Assembly: GCA_902494465.1 (NCBI GenBank)
Contig: CABUTH010000142.1
Location: forward strand, 1-5,046
From: an uncultured Collinsella sp.
GTDB lineage: Bacteria > Actinomycetota > Coriobacteriia > Coriobacteriales > Coriobacteriaceae
Length of the DNA: 5,046 bases
Reading direction: 5' to 3'
Shown: piece by piece, positions 1 through 5,005 of the stretch
Layout: the number at the start of each line of letters is the position of its first letter
Position numbering within the stretch: the first letter of the stretch is position 1
Program-made: the position numbers and the translations under genes
The notes under the pieces: model-generated
What the model saw: the letters and a program-made list of their open reading frames with translations, nothing else
The model's database searches: none
What the model was told of the DNA's origin: nothing

Positions 1-94
1 ACAACACTTCGCGCATCGAGCAGTTTGAGCCGGCGTGCGCATGTCGGCGCCATACCGGGAAGAGAGGGCCTTCTTGTGGGGCGGACGACCCCAT
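1..94 (-). CDS. Possible 5' end of an unidentified gene running off the left edge
   Basis: On the minus strand an ATG at 94-92 is preceded by a good Shine-Dalgarno (AAGGAGA, 106-100) with 5 nt spacing, and the frame stays open for all 31 codons to the window edge. The peptide starts MGSSAPQEGPLFPVWRR and ends ...CSMREVL. I do not recognise it and the N-terminus shows no signal peptide or domain motif. A second in-frame ATG lies at 16-14 but has no ribosome binding site. The gene would follow hxlR in the same direction after a 100-bp gap that holds a strong stem-loop, so it is probably a separate transcription unit. Plus-strand frames here are also partly open (to 141 and 164), so a plus-strand gene ending here cannot be excluded. 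The ribosome binding site is the main support. Confidence 0.35.
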   Translation of the reverse strand, partial: MGSSAPQEGPLFPVWRRHAHAGSNCSMREVL

Positions 95-140
95 TGCAGT
101 CTCCTTCCGCTCTAATCCTGCGGGAACGACAGCGGCCGTA

Positions 141-173
141 GGAGTACCGCTACCGTACTCGTAGCGGTTCTCC
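141..173 (-). terminator. Strong stem-loop downstream of hxlR, possible terminator
   Basis: Positions 141-153 and 161-173 form a 13-bp stem with one mismatch (T145/T169) around a 7-nt loop; the inner eight pairs ACCGCTAC/GTAGCGGT are perfect. It lies 22 nt beyond the hxlR stop codon, where a transcription terminator is expected. No T-run follows on either strand, so it is not a classical intrinsic terminator. It could equally be an RNA-stabilising hairpin or a protein-binding palindrome upstream of the leftward gene at 94. Confidence 0.4.
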
Positions 174-194
174 GCCCCCTAAGCAGCGTGTCCG

Positions 195-518
195 CTACGA
201 AACGACCGTCTTGTAATAAGCGCCGAAGTCTGCGAGCGAGTCCATGATGGGCATCATCTGGCGGCCGAGCTCGGTAAGGCCATACTCAACGCGGGGAGGA
301 TTCTCGCCATAGTCATGGCGAAAGACCAGCCCATCATCCTCCATCTGCCGCAGGCTGTCGGTAAGCACCTTCTGAGAGATCCCCTCGAGGTCGCGGCGCA
401 ACTCGTTGAAACGCCAAGGGCGTACGCGCAAGTTACGGATAATGAGCAGCTTCCACTTGCCGCCAATGAGCGTTACCGCCGTTGCGACCGGACACTCCGG
501 AAGCTCCTCTTTCGCCAT
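195..518 (-). CDS. HxlR-family winged-helix transcriptional regulator
   Basis: A 107-residue protein, the normal length for HxlR/MarR-like winged-helix regulators, which bind DNA as dimers. Visible family marks are the N-terminal CPV near residues 9-11, the IGGKWKLLIIRNL helix around 18-30, RFNELRRDL and GISQKVLTDSLRQMEDDGLV for the recognition helix-turn-helix, the wing PPRVEYGLTELG, and a C-terminal dimerisation helix. Cys9 is the only cysteine. It sits where YodB, HypR and QorR carry their redox or electrophile-sensing cysteine, so a thiol-based switch is plausible (inference). I chose ATG 518 by family alignment. An AAGGAGGT ribosome site lies at 532-539, which is 13 nt away, so the in-frame GTG at 519-521 is an alternative one residue longer. 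ATGs further upstream have no ribosome site and encode non-conserved sequence. It is divergent from the cupin gene and probably regulates it and itself. Confidence 0.9.
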   Translation of the reverse strand: MAKEELPECPVATAVTLIGGKWKLLIIRNLRVRPWRFNELRRDLEGISQKVLTDSLRQMEDDGLVFRHDYGENPPRVEYGLTELGRQMMPIMDSLADFGAYYKTVVS

Positions 519-561
519 CACGGGAGACCCAACCTCCTTGACCATACCGGTTTCACAAAAA

Positions 562-589
562 AGTACGCAGTTACAAATATGTGCGTACT
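562..589. promoter_or_regulatory. Candidate HxlR operator (perfect 8-bp inverted repeat)
   Basis: AGTACGCA (562-569) and TGCGTACT (582-589) are perfect inverted arms separated by 12 bp, centre to centre 20 bp, or two helical turns. This suits a dimeric winged-helix protein. The site lies between the divergent hxlR and cupin genes and ends 4 bp before the proposed cupin -35 box. HxlR-family operators described for YodB/QorR-type proteins often carry AGTA/TACT ends, which match here. Assignment to this regulator is inferred from position. Confidence 0.6.
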
Positions 590-593
590 CGTA

Positions 594-622
594 TTTGCAT
601 TCGCCTTCGCGTTGAATATAAC
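594..622 (+). promoter_or_regulatory. Candidate promoter of the cupin gene
   Basis: TTTGCA (594-599) and TATAAC (617-622) are separated by 17 bp and resemble a housekeeping sigma promoter (4/6 and 5/6 matches). The predicted start near 629 leaves a leader of about 44 nt. The inverted repeat at 562-589 is immediately upstream, so a bound regulator could act as repressor or activator. No equally good promoter was visible for hxlR on the other strand. Confidence 0.45.
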
Positions 623-672
623 TCACGCAGGAGATGCCTGCAAGGTACATCAACCCCAAGAGAGGAACCATT

Positions 673-1026
673 ATGGCTAATTATGCAAGGACCCACATCG
701 GTAATGAGAGCCGTGTCGAGCTGCACGAAGTGCTCGGGCTTACCGGGGCAGAGGTGAGTGTCAACAATCTTCCCGCCGGCGCTGGCGTTCCGTTCGTCCA
801 TGCACACAAGGAAAACGAGGAAATCTATGGCGTGCTCGAAGGCGCCGGCTCGGTCACGATCGACGGTGAGGAAATCGAGCTTGCAGCCGGCGACTGGCTG
901 CGCATTTCCCCCGCCGCACACCGTCAGTTCCGCGCCGCATCCGACTCGGGCATCACATACGTCTGCATTCAGGTCAAGCAGGGATCCCTTGATGCCTTCA
1001 CGGCCGACGACGCTATCATGTTCTAA
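673..1026 (+). CDS. Small single-domain cupin protein
   Basis: A 117-residue single cupin beta-barrel. Cupin motif 1 is seen as G38-x4-HAH (43-45)-KEN-EE (49-50)...G57, and motif 2 as GDW (73-75)...P80-AAH83. The expected metal ligands His43, His45, Glu49 or Glu50 and His83 are all present, so a divalent-metal site is likely. Small stand-alone cupins cover isomerases, dioxygenases and sugar- or quinone-binding proteins, so the reaction cannot be named. I chose ATG 673 because AGAGGA lies 6-7 nt upstream (661-666) and the family starts here; the upstream in-frame ATG at 634 has no such site and adds unconserved residues. It is divergent from the hxlR gene, a common arrangement for a regulator and its target, and its stop codon overlaps that of the convergent tetR gene. 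Confidence 0.88.
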   Translation: MANYARTHIGNESRVELHEVLGLTGAEVSVNNLPAGAGVPFVHAHKENEEIYGVLEGAGSVTIDGEEIELAAGDWLRISPAAHRQFRAASDSGITYVCIQVKQGSLDAFTADDAIMF

Positions 1027-1580
1027 TTCGCGATCGGTGTGCAAGGGGCCGATACCGCCCGCATGCCCCCTTCGGAATAGGCGCTGAGCAGCTCCTGGGC
1101 GTGGGCGAACTCGGGCCCTCGCCTCCAACCGAGTAGGCGGTTGACCGCGAGATTTCCCTGGACGTTGTGAACGAAGAGCAGATAGGCGTCCTCGCGCGAG
1201 AGCCCGGTCTCCTCCATGATCGAGGGAACCATCTGCTCAGCGCCGCGCTCGACGACGCGCTGTGCCACCCGGGCGTATGCATCGTCATCCGAGTAGAGCA
1301 GATAATAGTCATCGTTTGCCGGCGGGCGCTGGCAGAGAGCCTCCGCCTCCGTTCCCTCAAGCGGGGGCGCCGCCGCCAGGGCCTCGTCGATAAGTGCATC
1401 AAGCAGCGCGAACTTGTCCTCGTAGTGCAAATAGAACGTGCCGCGGTTGATATCGGCACAGCGGCAAATATCCGCCACCGTCATCTTCGCGAAGCCGACC
1501 TCGGCCAGCAGCGCAAAGAACGCCTCCCGTATGACCGAAAGCGTATAGCGTCGGCGACGATCGATCTTCCCCGATTCCAT
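1023..1580 (-). CDS. TetR/AcrR-family transcriptional regulator
   Basis: A 185-residue protein of typical TetR length. The N-terminal three-helix DNA-binding domain covers about residues 8-60: an RRRRYT start, IREAFFALLAEVGF, then the helix-turn-helix MTVADICRCADINRGTFYLHY (about 33-53) followed by EDKFALLDAL. GTFYLHY is the family signature. The C-terminal ligand and dimerisation half (about 70-185) is all-helical and divergent, so the effector cannot be predicted. ATG 1580 is preceded by GGAGG (1585-1589, 4 nt spacing, slightly short). A TTG at 1607-1605 in the same frame is possible but would start before the family's conserved region. The gene is divergent from the three-sirtuin operon, 143 bp away, so it probably represses that operon and itself. 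Its stop codon overlaps that of the cupin gene. Confidence 0.92.
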   Translation of the reverse strand: MESGKIDRRRRYTLSVIREAFFALLAEVGFAKMTVADICRCADINRGTFYLHYEDKFALLDALIDEALAAAPPLEGTEAEALCQRPPANDDYYLLYSDDDAYARVAQRVVERGAEQMVPSIMEETGLSREDAYLLFVHNVQGNLAVNRLLGWRRGPEFAHAQELLSAYSEGGMRAVSAPCTPIAN

Positions 1581-1645
1581 GGCCCCTCCAATTGCAGCGC
1601 TCAACAATATCCAGAAGCCGCTCGTTTATCGACAGCAGCTCGAAA

Positions 1646-1703
1646 CTGTTCATTGCTCTGACGCAAATCAACACTGATACTTTTTATAGACACCTGTTCA
1701 TTG
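1646..1703. repeat. 10-bp direct repeat in the tetR/sirtuin intergenic region
   Basis: CTGTTCATTG occurs exactly at 1646-1655 and again at 1694-1703, a 48-bp period, within the AT-rich gap between the divergent tetR and sirtuin genes. The second copy lies inside the proposed tetR promoter spacer. The repeats may be regulator half-sites or recognised by a second factor. The function is inferred only from position. Confidence 0.5.
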
Positions 1704-1722
1704 TAGTTGAAAGAGAGTATCA
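1675..1722. promoter_or_regulatory. Candidate TetR operator: TGATACT/AGTATCA inverted pair
   Basis: TGATACT (1675-1681) and AGTATCA (1716-1722) are perfect inverted 7-bp arms, 41 bp from centre to centre, or about four helical turns. The left arm covers the expected tetR transcription start and adjoins the shared -10 region. The right arm overlaps the end of the sirtuin ribosome binding site, just before the start codon. Both arms have related flanks (CAC-TGATACT and, on the other strand, CACTTGATACT). Binding by the adjacent TetR protein is inferred. Confidence 0.5.
1683..1711 (-). promoter_or_regulatory. Candidate tetR promoter with overlapping plus-strand -10
   Basis: On the minus strand TTCAAC (1711-1706) and TATAAA (1688-1683) are spaced 17 bp, with 3/6 and 5/6 matches to the housekeeping consensus. 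The predicted start near 1676 gives a leader of about 95 nt. The same AT block reads TATAGA on the plus strand (1685-1690) and may be the -10 of the sirtuin operon, though no convincing -35 accompanies it. If both are used, the two promoters would compete for the same DNA. Confidence 0.4.
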
Positions 1723-1723
1723 A

Positions 1724-2689
1724 GTGACTCTATACGAGCGGCTCGTTATCGAACTCACCAACCAATCGTTTTCCCATCAGGCCGCCTACCGCACCGGCGG
1801 CACGCCCTATGAACTGAGTGCCCGCGAGCCCGAGCGCTACGACCAGCAAATCGAAACGTTTGCCCGCATGATCGATGAAGCCGATTGCGTGCTTGTAGGC
1901 GGGGCCTCTGGGCTCTCCGCGGCGGGCGGCGGCGACTTCTACTACGAAGACAACGCGACCTATCGCAGGCATTTCGGCAAATTCGCCGAGCGATACGGTT
2001 TCAGGGGCGCTTTTGAAGGGTCGTCCTACCGCTGGCCCACCGCCGAGTCGCGCTGGGGCTACCTTGCCACCTTCCTCGACACCACGCTCAACGCCCCGCT
2101 GCGCGAGCCCTACAAAGATCTCGACGCCATTCTTACCGAGAAAGACTTCTTCGTTCTCACCACCAACCAGGACACGCAGTTCATGAAAATCTACCCTTGG
2201 GAGAAGGTAGCAGAGATCCAAGGCGATCACCGCTTCTTCCAGTGCTCCCACTGTTGCACCGGCGAGGTGTGGGACGCGGTCGAGCCGGTCTCCCGCATGG
2301 TAGAGGCCATGGGAGACGGCCTTGAGGTTCCGACAGAATTCGTGCCACGCTGCCCGCACTGCGGGGCAGAGGCGTTCCCTTGGGTTCGCGGCTACGGCAA
2401 CTTCCTGCAGGGCGAGCTCTACGAGGAGCAGTACCGCAAGGTGTCCGACTGGCTCGACGCGCACGCGCGGCAGAGGATCCTTTTCCTCGAGCTGGGCGTG
2501 GGCCGCATGACGCCTGCGTTTATCCAGGAGCCGTTCTGGGCCCTCACGGCGCAGTTGCCGCAGGCTGGCTACATCGCCGTGAACAACAGGACGCAGTTTC
2601 TCCCCCGTGCAATCGAGGATCGGGGGCTCGCCGTTCGTGCCGATATCGCCGACGTGCTCGCCGACGTGCGCAAGACGCTGGGTAGGTAG
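1724..2689 (+). CDS. SIR2-family protein, class M (SirTM)-like, first of three tandem paralogs
   Basis: A 321-residue sirtuin-fold protein. The Rossmann NAD-binding motif is GGASGLSAAGG (59-69). TTNQD (146-150) corresponds to the sirtuin TQNID motif, with Asn148 and Asp150 kept. The catalytic HG is replaced by QG (Gln166-Gly167). The zinc ribbon has Cys174, Cys177 or Cys178, Cys210 and Cys213 (VPRCPHCG), and LELGVG (255-260) with VNN (286-288) completes the NAD fold. The Gln replacement is a known mark of class M sirtuins, which ADP-ribosylate proteins such as lipoylated GcvH-L rather than deacylate them; applying that activity here is inference. About 35 residues precede the Rossmann motif beyond what the third paralog has. 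I chose GTG 1724 because AAGAGAG (1711-1717) is 6 nt upstream and sequence before it is AT-rich and non-conserved. It is the first gene of the operon, 3 nt from the next gene. Confidence 0.87.
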   Translation: MTLYERLVIELTNQSFSHQAAYRTGGTPYELSAREPERYDQQIETFARMIDEADCVLVGGASGLSAAGGGDFYYEDNATYRRHFGKFAERYGFRGAFEGSSYRWPTAESRWGYLATFLDTTLNAPLREPYKDLDAILTEKDFFVLTTNQDTQFMKIYPWEKVAEIQGDHRFFQCSHCCTGEVWDAVEPVSRMVEAMGDGLEVPTEFVPRCPHCGAEAFPWVRGYGNFLQGELYEEQYRKVSDWLDAHARQRILFLELGVGRMTPAFIQEPFWALTAQLPQAGYIAVNNRTQFLPRAIEDRGLAVRADIADVLADVRKTLGR

Positions 2690-2692
2690 CGC

Positions 2693-3391
2693 ATGGAAAC
2701 GATAAAAGCGGTTCGTATCGGCCAGGCACTTGCCGAGGCGGATCTTATCATCATCGGCGCCAGCAACGGGCTCGACATGGCAGAGGGGCTCAACCTCTTC
2801 TACGCCGATGCTCATTTCCAAGAAGCGTACGGAGACCTCGCCCAGGCTGATGGCATCGGCTGCATACTGCAGGGGCTCACCTCTCCGGATGCAAACGTGC
2901 GACGCCGATGGGCCGATCGATTCCATCAAAAGGAGTATGTCGAGTATGAGCCCGGCCCAATCATGAACGGGCTGCGGCATCTTACGGAGCACGCTGATAC
3001 CTTCGTGATCACATGCAATATTGACGGGCACTTCGCACGCGCAGGGTTCAACGAGAACCACGTGCTCGAGACGGAGGGGAGTACGTGCACGTCGATTGAC
3101 GAGCAGCGTCTCGCCCACCCAGATGCCCTCGCCATGGCGCAGCTCGAAGATCTCGCGCACCTTGTGCAAGCGCATCGCAACCACAAGGTTGCCATCCTCG
3201 AACTTGGCGTGGGGCTGCGCAACGGCGTCATAAAGCGCATGCTCGCTCGGGTCGCGAACGCCTGCGAACACGCCACCTACATCGTGTTCAACTACAGTCA
3301 GGCTTTGACGCCCGACGCTTCGTGCGAGACAATTCTCGTTGACGGCGATATGACCCCGGCTTTCGAGGAGATCGTTCGATGCCACCTCTAG
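2693..3391 (+). CDS. Degenerate SIR2-like protein lacking the zinc ribbon, middle of three tandem paralogs
   Basis: A 232-residue protein colinear with its two neighbours but shorter. It keeps a modified Rossmann motif GASNGLDMAEG (22-32), a W(73)...F(77) helix, TCNID (107-111) with Asn109 and Asp111, and ILELGVG (168-174) followed by VFN (198-200). At the catalytic HG/QG position it has EG (Glu128-Gly129). The four-cysteine zinc ribbon is absent: only about 40 residues separate EG from LELGVG, against about 88 in the paralogs, with no CxxC pair. It could still bind NAD, but sirtuin chemistry is doubtful, so a regulatory or structural partner is my inference. The frame is intact with no internal stop, so it is unlikely to be decaying. 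ATG 2693 lies 3 nt after the upstream stop, with GGTAGG (2681-2686) as a weak ribosome site. It overlaps the next gene by 13 nt, so the three are probably co-translated. Confidence 0.82.
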   Translation: METIKAVRIGQALAEADLIIIGASNGLDMAEGLNLFYADAHFQEAYGDLAQADGIGCILQGLTSPDANVRRRWADRFHQKEYVEYEPGPIMNGLRHLTEHADTFVITCNIDGHFARAGFNENHVLETEGSTCTSIDEQRLAHPDALAMAQLEDLAHLVQAHRNHKVAILELGVGLRNGVIKRMLARVANACEHATYIVFNYSQALTPDASCETILVDGDMTPAFEEIVRCHL

Positions 3392-4251
3392 AAAGAGAAG
3401 CGATGAGGCTTCGAAGCCTCATCGACGATGCCGACGCCATCATCGTCGGCATCGGCTCGGGTATGTCGAGCGCCGCCGGGTTCAACCATTACAACCATGC
3501 GGGCATGACGTGTGCCGGAATGGCGGACTGGCAGAAAGCCTTTGGCTTCAAGAGCCTTTTCGACGGCTTCTATCACCTCTACCCCAGCCTCGAGCAGCAA
3601 TGGGCCTACTACGCGCGATACATCGATTTCATGCTGCGCGAGCCGGCCTCACAACCCTATCTCGACCTGCGGTCCCTCATCGGCCATAAGGATTACTTCA
3701 TCCTGAGCACCAATGTGGACACCCAGGTTGAGAAGACGTTTCCTGCCGAGAGGACCTGCAACTATCAGGGAAGCTTCGCACACCTTCAGTGCAAGCAACC
3801 ATGCTGCGACGAGATCTTCGATGCGAGTCCCTACGTCGAGCGCATGCTCGCAGGCATGGCGGGGTTCGAGATCCGCAGCGAGAATGTCCCCCGATGCCCG
3901 CACTGCGGTTGGCAGCTTGTGCCGTGGGTGCGCGACGACACGTTTTTGCAGGGCACGGCATGGCGCAAGGGCCTCGAACGATATGAGCACTTCGCGCGCG
4001 AGCGTGGTAGTAGCCGCGTGCTGTTGCTGGAGCTCGGCGTGGGCGAGATGACCCCCGGCATCATCACGCTCCCGTTCTGGAGCATGACCGCAAAGCTACC
4101 GGATGCGCACCTACTGAGCGTAAACATCTCGGGCGACTCGGCCCCGTTGCAGCTCGGAAACAAGGCGGAGGCGATTCGGGCCGATTTGCGCACGCTGCTC
4201 GCGGCGGCGCGGGTGACGAAGGTATTTAAGCCTCCTTGTCAGTCGCTGTAA
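3379..4251 (+). CDS. SIR2-family protein, class M (SirTM)-like, third of three tandem paralogs
   Basis: A 290-residue protein close to the usual class M sirtuin length. Motifs in order are GIGSGMSSAAGF (24-35) for NAD binding, STNVDTQ (110-116) with Asn112 and Asp114, QG (Gln130-Gly131) in place of the catalytic HG, zinc-ribbon Cys138, Cys142 or Cys143, Cys173 and Cys176, then LELGVG (217-222), TPGII (225-229), PFW (232-234) and SVN (247-249). It shares VPRCPHCG, FLQG, LELGVG and a PFW...TA.LP pattern with the first gene, showing they are paralogs. The likely role is an NAD-consuming protein ADP-ribosyltransferase or deacylase in the cytosol; the Gln favours the former. ATG 3379 overlaps the previous gene by 13 nt and has GAGGAG (3365-3370) 8 nt upstream, which is why I prefer it to ATG 3403. 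It is the last gene of the operon, convergent with and overlapping the CMD-cupin gene. Confidence 0.9.
   Translation: MPPLEREAMRLRSLIDDADAIIVGIGSGMSSAAGFNHYNHAGMTCAGMADWQKAFGFKSLFDGFYHLYPSLEQQWAYYARYIDFMLREPASQPYLDLRSLIGHKDYFILSTNVDTQVEKTFPAERTCNYQGSFAHLQCKQPCCDEIFDASPYVERMLAGMAGFEIRSENVPRCPHCGWQLVPWVRDDTFLQGTAWRKGLERYEHFARERGSSRVLLLELGVGEMTPGIITLPFWSMTAKLPDAHLLSVNISGDSAPLQLGNKAEAIRADLRTLLAAARVTKVFKPPCQSL
3426..3454 (+). repeat. 11-bp perfect inverted repeat inside the third sirtuin gene
   Basis: CGATGCCGACG (3426-3436) and CGTCGGCATCG (3444-3454) can form an 11-bp GC-rich stem with a 7-nt loop, starting 47 nt after the start codon. The segment encodes DDADAIIVGIG, the strand leading into the NAD motif, so part of the symmetry may come from repeated Asp, Ala and Gly codons. 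If folded in mRNA it could tune translation of this gene relative to the first two. Confidence 0.5.
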
Positions 4252-4990
4252 GGTATTCCTCGTCGTCCACGGGCTCCAACCACTCGTTGGAGGTCTCCTC
4301 ACCCGGAACCTCCAGCGCGAGATGGGAGAACCAGCTGTCGGGCGCGGCTCCGTGCCAATGCTTTACGCCCGCGGGAATATTTACTACATCGCCAGGGCGC
4401 AGCTCCTGTGCCGGTTTGCCCCATTCCTGGTAAAACCCTCGACCAGCCACGCAGACAAGGATCTGTCCGCCACCGCTTTTGGCGTGATGGGTGTGCCAGT
4501 TGTTGCGGCAGCCGGGCTCGAACGTAACGTTGTAATTGCCGACCTGCTCGGTGGAAAGGGGCGCGAGGTAACTTTGCCCGATAAAGTACTTCGCAAATGC
4601 GTCGTTGGGGGCACCGATGGGAAAGGCCATCTCGTTTTGATGCTCAGCTCTTGCATCAGCGGCATCGTCATCTGCCCAGACCTCCTTCGCCATGCGAAAG
4701 GCCGCCCACGCCTTGGGCCATCCCGCATAAAACGCCGCATGCGTAAGGATTTCCGCTATCTCCGCCCTGGTCACGCCGTTGTTCTTTGCGGACATAAGAT
4801 GATATTGGAACGAAGAGTCCGTCAGCCCCTGTGCCATCAAGGCGACCACCGTCACCACACTGCGGTCTCGAAGGGAAAGCCCATCTTCTCGGCTCCACAC
4901 CTCGCCGAACAGCACGTCATCATTGAGCTGTGCGAATTTGGGGGCAAAGTCCCCCAGGGCATCTCTACCTGCCGTCTGTTTGATTGCCAT
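4226..4990 (-). CDS. Carboxymuconolactone-decarboxylase-like and cupin fusion protein
   Basis: A 254-residue two-domain protein. Residues about 8-105 are a CMD/AhpD-like helical domain, with GLSLRDRSVVTVVAL (37-51), His64, NNGVTRAEIAEIL (70-82) and AFYAGWPKAW (86-95). It has no AhpD-type CxxC, so peroxidase-partner chemistry is unlikely. Residues about 127-230 are a cupin: NNWHTHH (163-169), GGQILVCVAGRGFYQEWG (174-191), GDVVNIPAG (200-208) and HWHGA (211-215), giving probable metal ligands His166, His168, Gln176 and His211. Such fusions are common in anaerobes and mostly of unknown substrate. The start ATG 4990 is secure: AGGAGG (5000-5005) lies 9 nt upstream. The gene is convergent with the sirtuin operon and its last 26 nt overlap the third sirtuin gene. 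Only 56 bp of its upstream region is in the window, without a clear promoter. Confidence 0.9.
   Translation of the reverse strand: MAIKQTAGRDALGDFAPKFAQLNDDVLFGEVWSREDGLSLRDRSVVTVVALMAQGLTDSSFQYHLMSAKNNGVTRAEIAEILTHAAFYAGWPKAWAAFRMAKEVWADDDAADARAEHQNEMAFPIGAPNDAFAKYFIGQSYLAPLSTEQVGNYNVTFEPGCRNNWHTHHAKSGGGQILVCVAGRGFYQEWGKPAQELRPGDVVNIPAGVKHWHGAAPDSWFSHLALEVPGEETSNEWLEPVDDEEYLTATDKEA
4274..4292 (+). other. Small hairpin just past the sirtuin operon
   Basis: CTCCAAC (4274-4280) and GTTGGAG (4286-4292) form a perfect 7-bp stem with a 5-nt loop, 22 nt after the last sirtuin stop. It lies in the coding part of the convergent gene and no T-run follows. It may help end the rightward transcripts but could be chance. 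Confidence 0.25.
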
Positions 4991-4999
4991 GATCGATTT

Positions 5000-5005
5000 C
5001 CTCCT
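5000..5005 (-). promoter_or_regulatory. Ribosome binding site of the CMD-cupin gene
   Basis: AGGAGG on the minus strand is a full anti-16S match, 9 nt before ATG 4990, and fixes the start of the CMD-cupin gene. Confidence 0.85.

Noticed and set aside
77..93. TGGGG/CCCCA inverted repeat near the left edge
   Set aside because: The stem is only 5 bp and falls in a possible coding start; not distinguishable from chance.
541..620. Promoter for hxlR on the minus strand
   Set aside because: No pair of boxes with acceptable spacing matched better than 4/6; only the shared operator is supportable.
1043..1072. AAGGGG/CCCCTT hairpin as terminator after the cupin gene
   Set aside because: Only six contiguous pairs with an 18-nt loop, no T-run, and it lies in the tetR coding end.
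571..1128. 185-codon minus-strand open frame opposite the cupin gene
   Set aside because: The plus strand has full cupin motifs and a ribosome site; the opposite frame is low-complexity and would cover the hxlR/cupin operator.
1592..1723. Upstream extension of the first sirtuin to an ATG at 1592
   Set aside because: The added residues are Ser/Arg-rich and unlike sirtuins, the DNA is AT-rich intergenic sequence with promoter elements, and GTG 1724 has a better placed ribosome site.
1730..3385. 551-codon minus-strand open frame opposite the sirtuin genes
   Set aside because: It lies antisense to two genes with clear sirtuin motifs, has no family motif of its own, and is explained by the GC-rich codon pattern of the plus strand.
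1724..4251. SIR2-based anti-phage defence system
   Set aside because: Defence SIR2 proteins (for example ThsA, SIR2-HerA, SIR2-APAZ) come with effector, sensor or helicase partners and lack this zinc ribbon pattern. No such partner, nuclease or phage gene is present.
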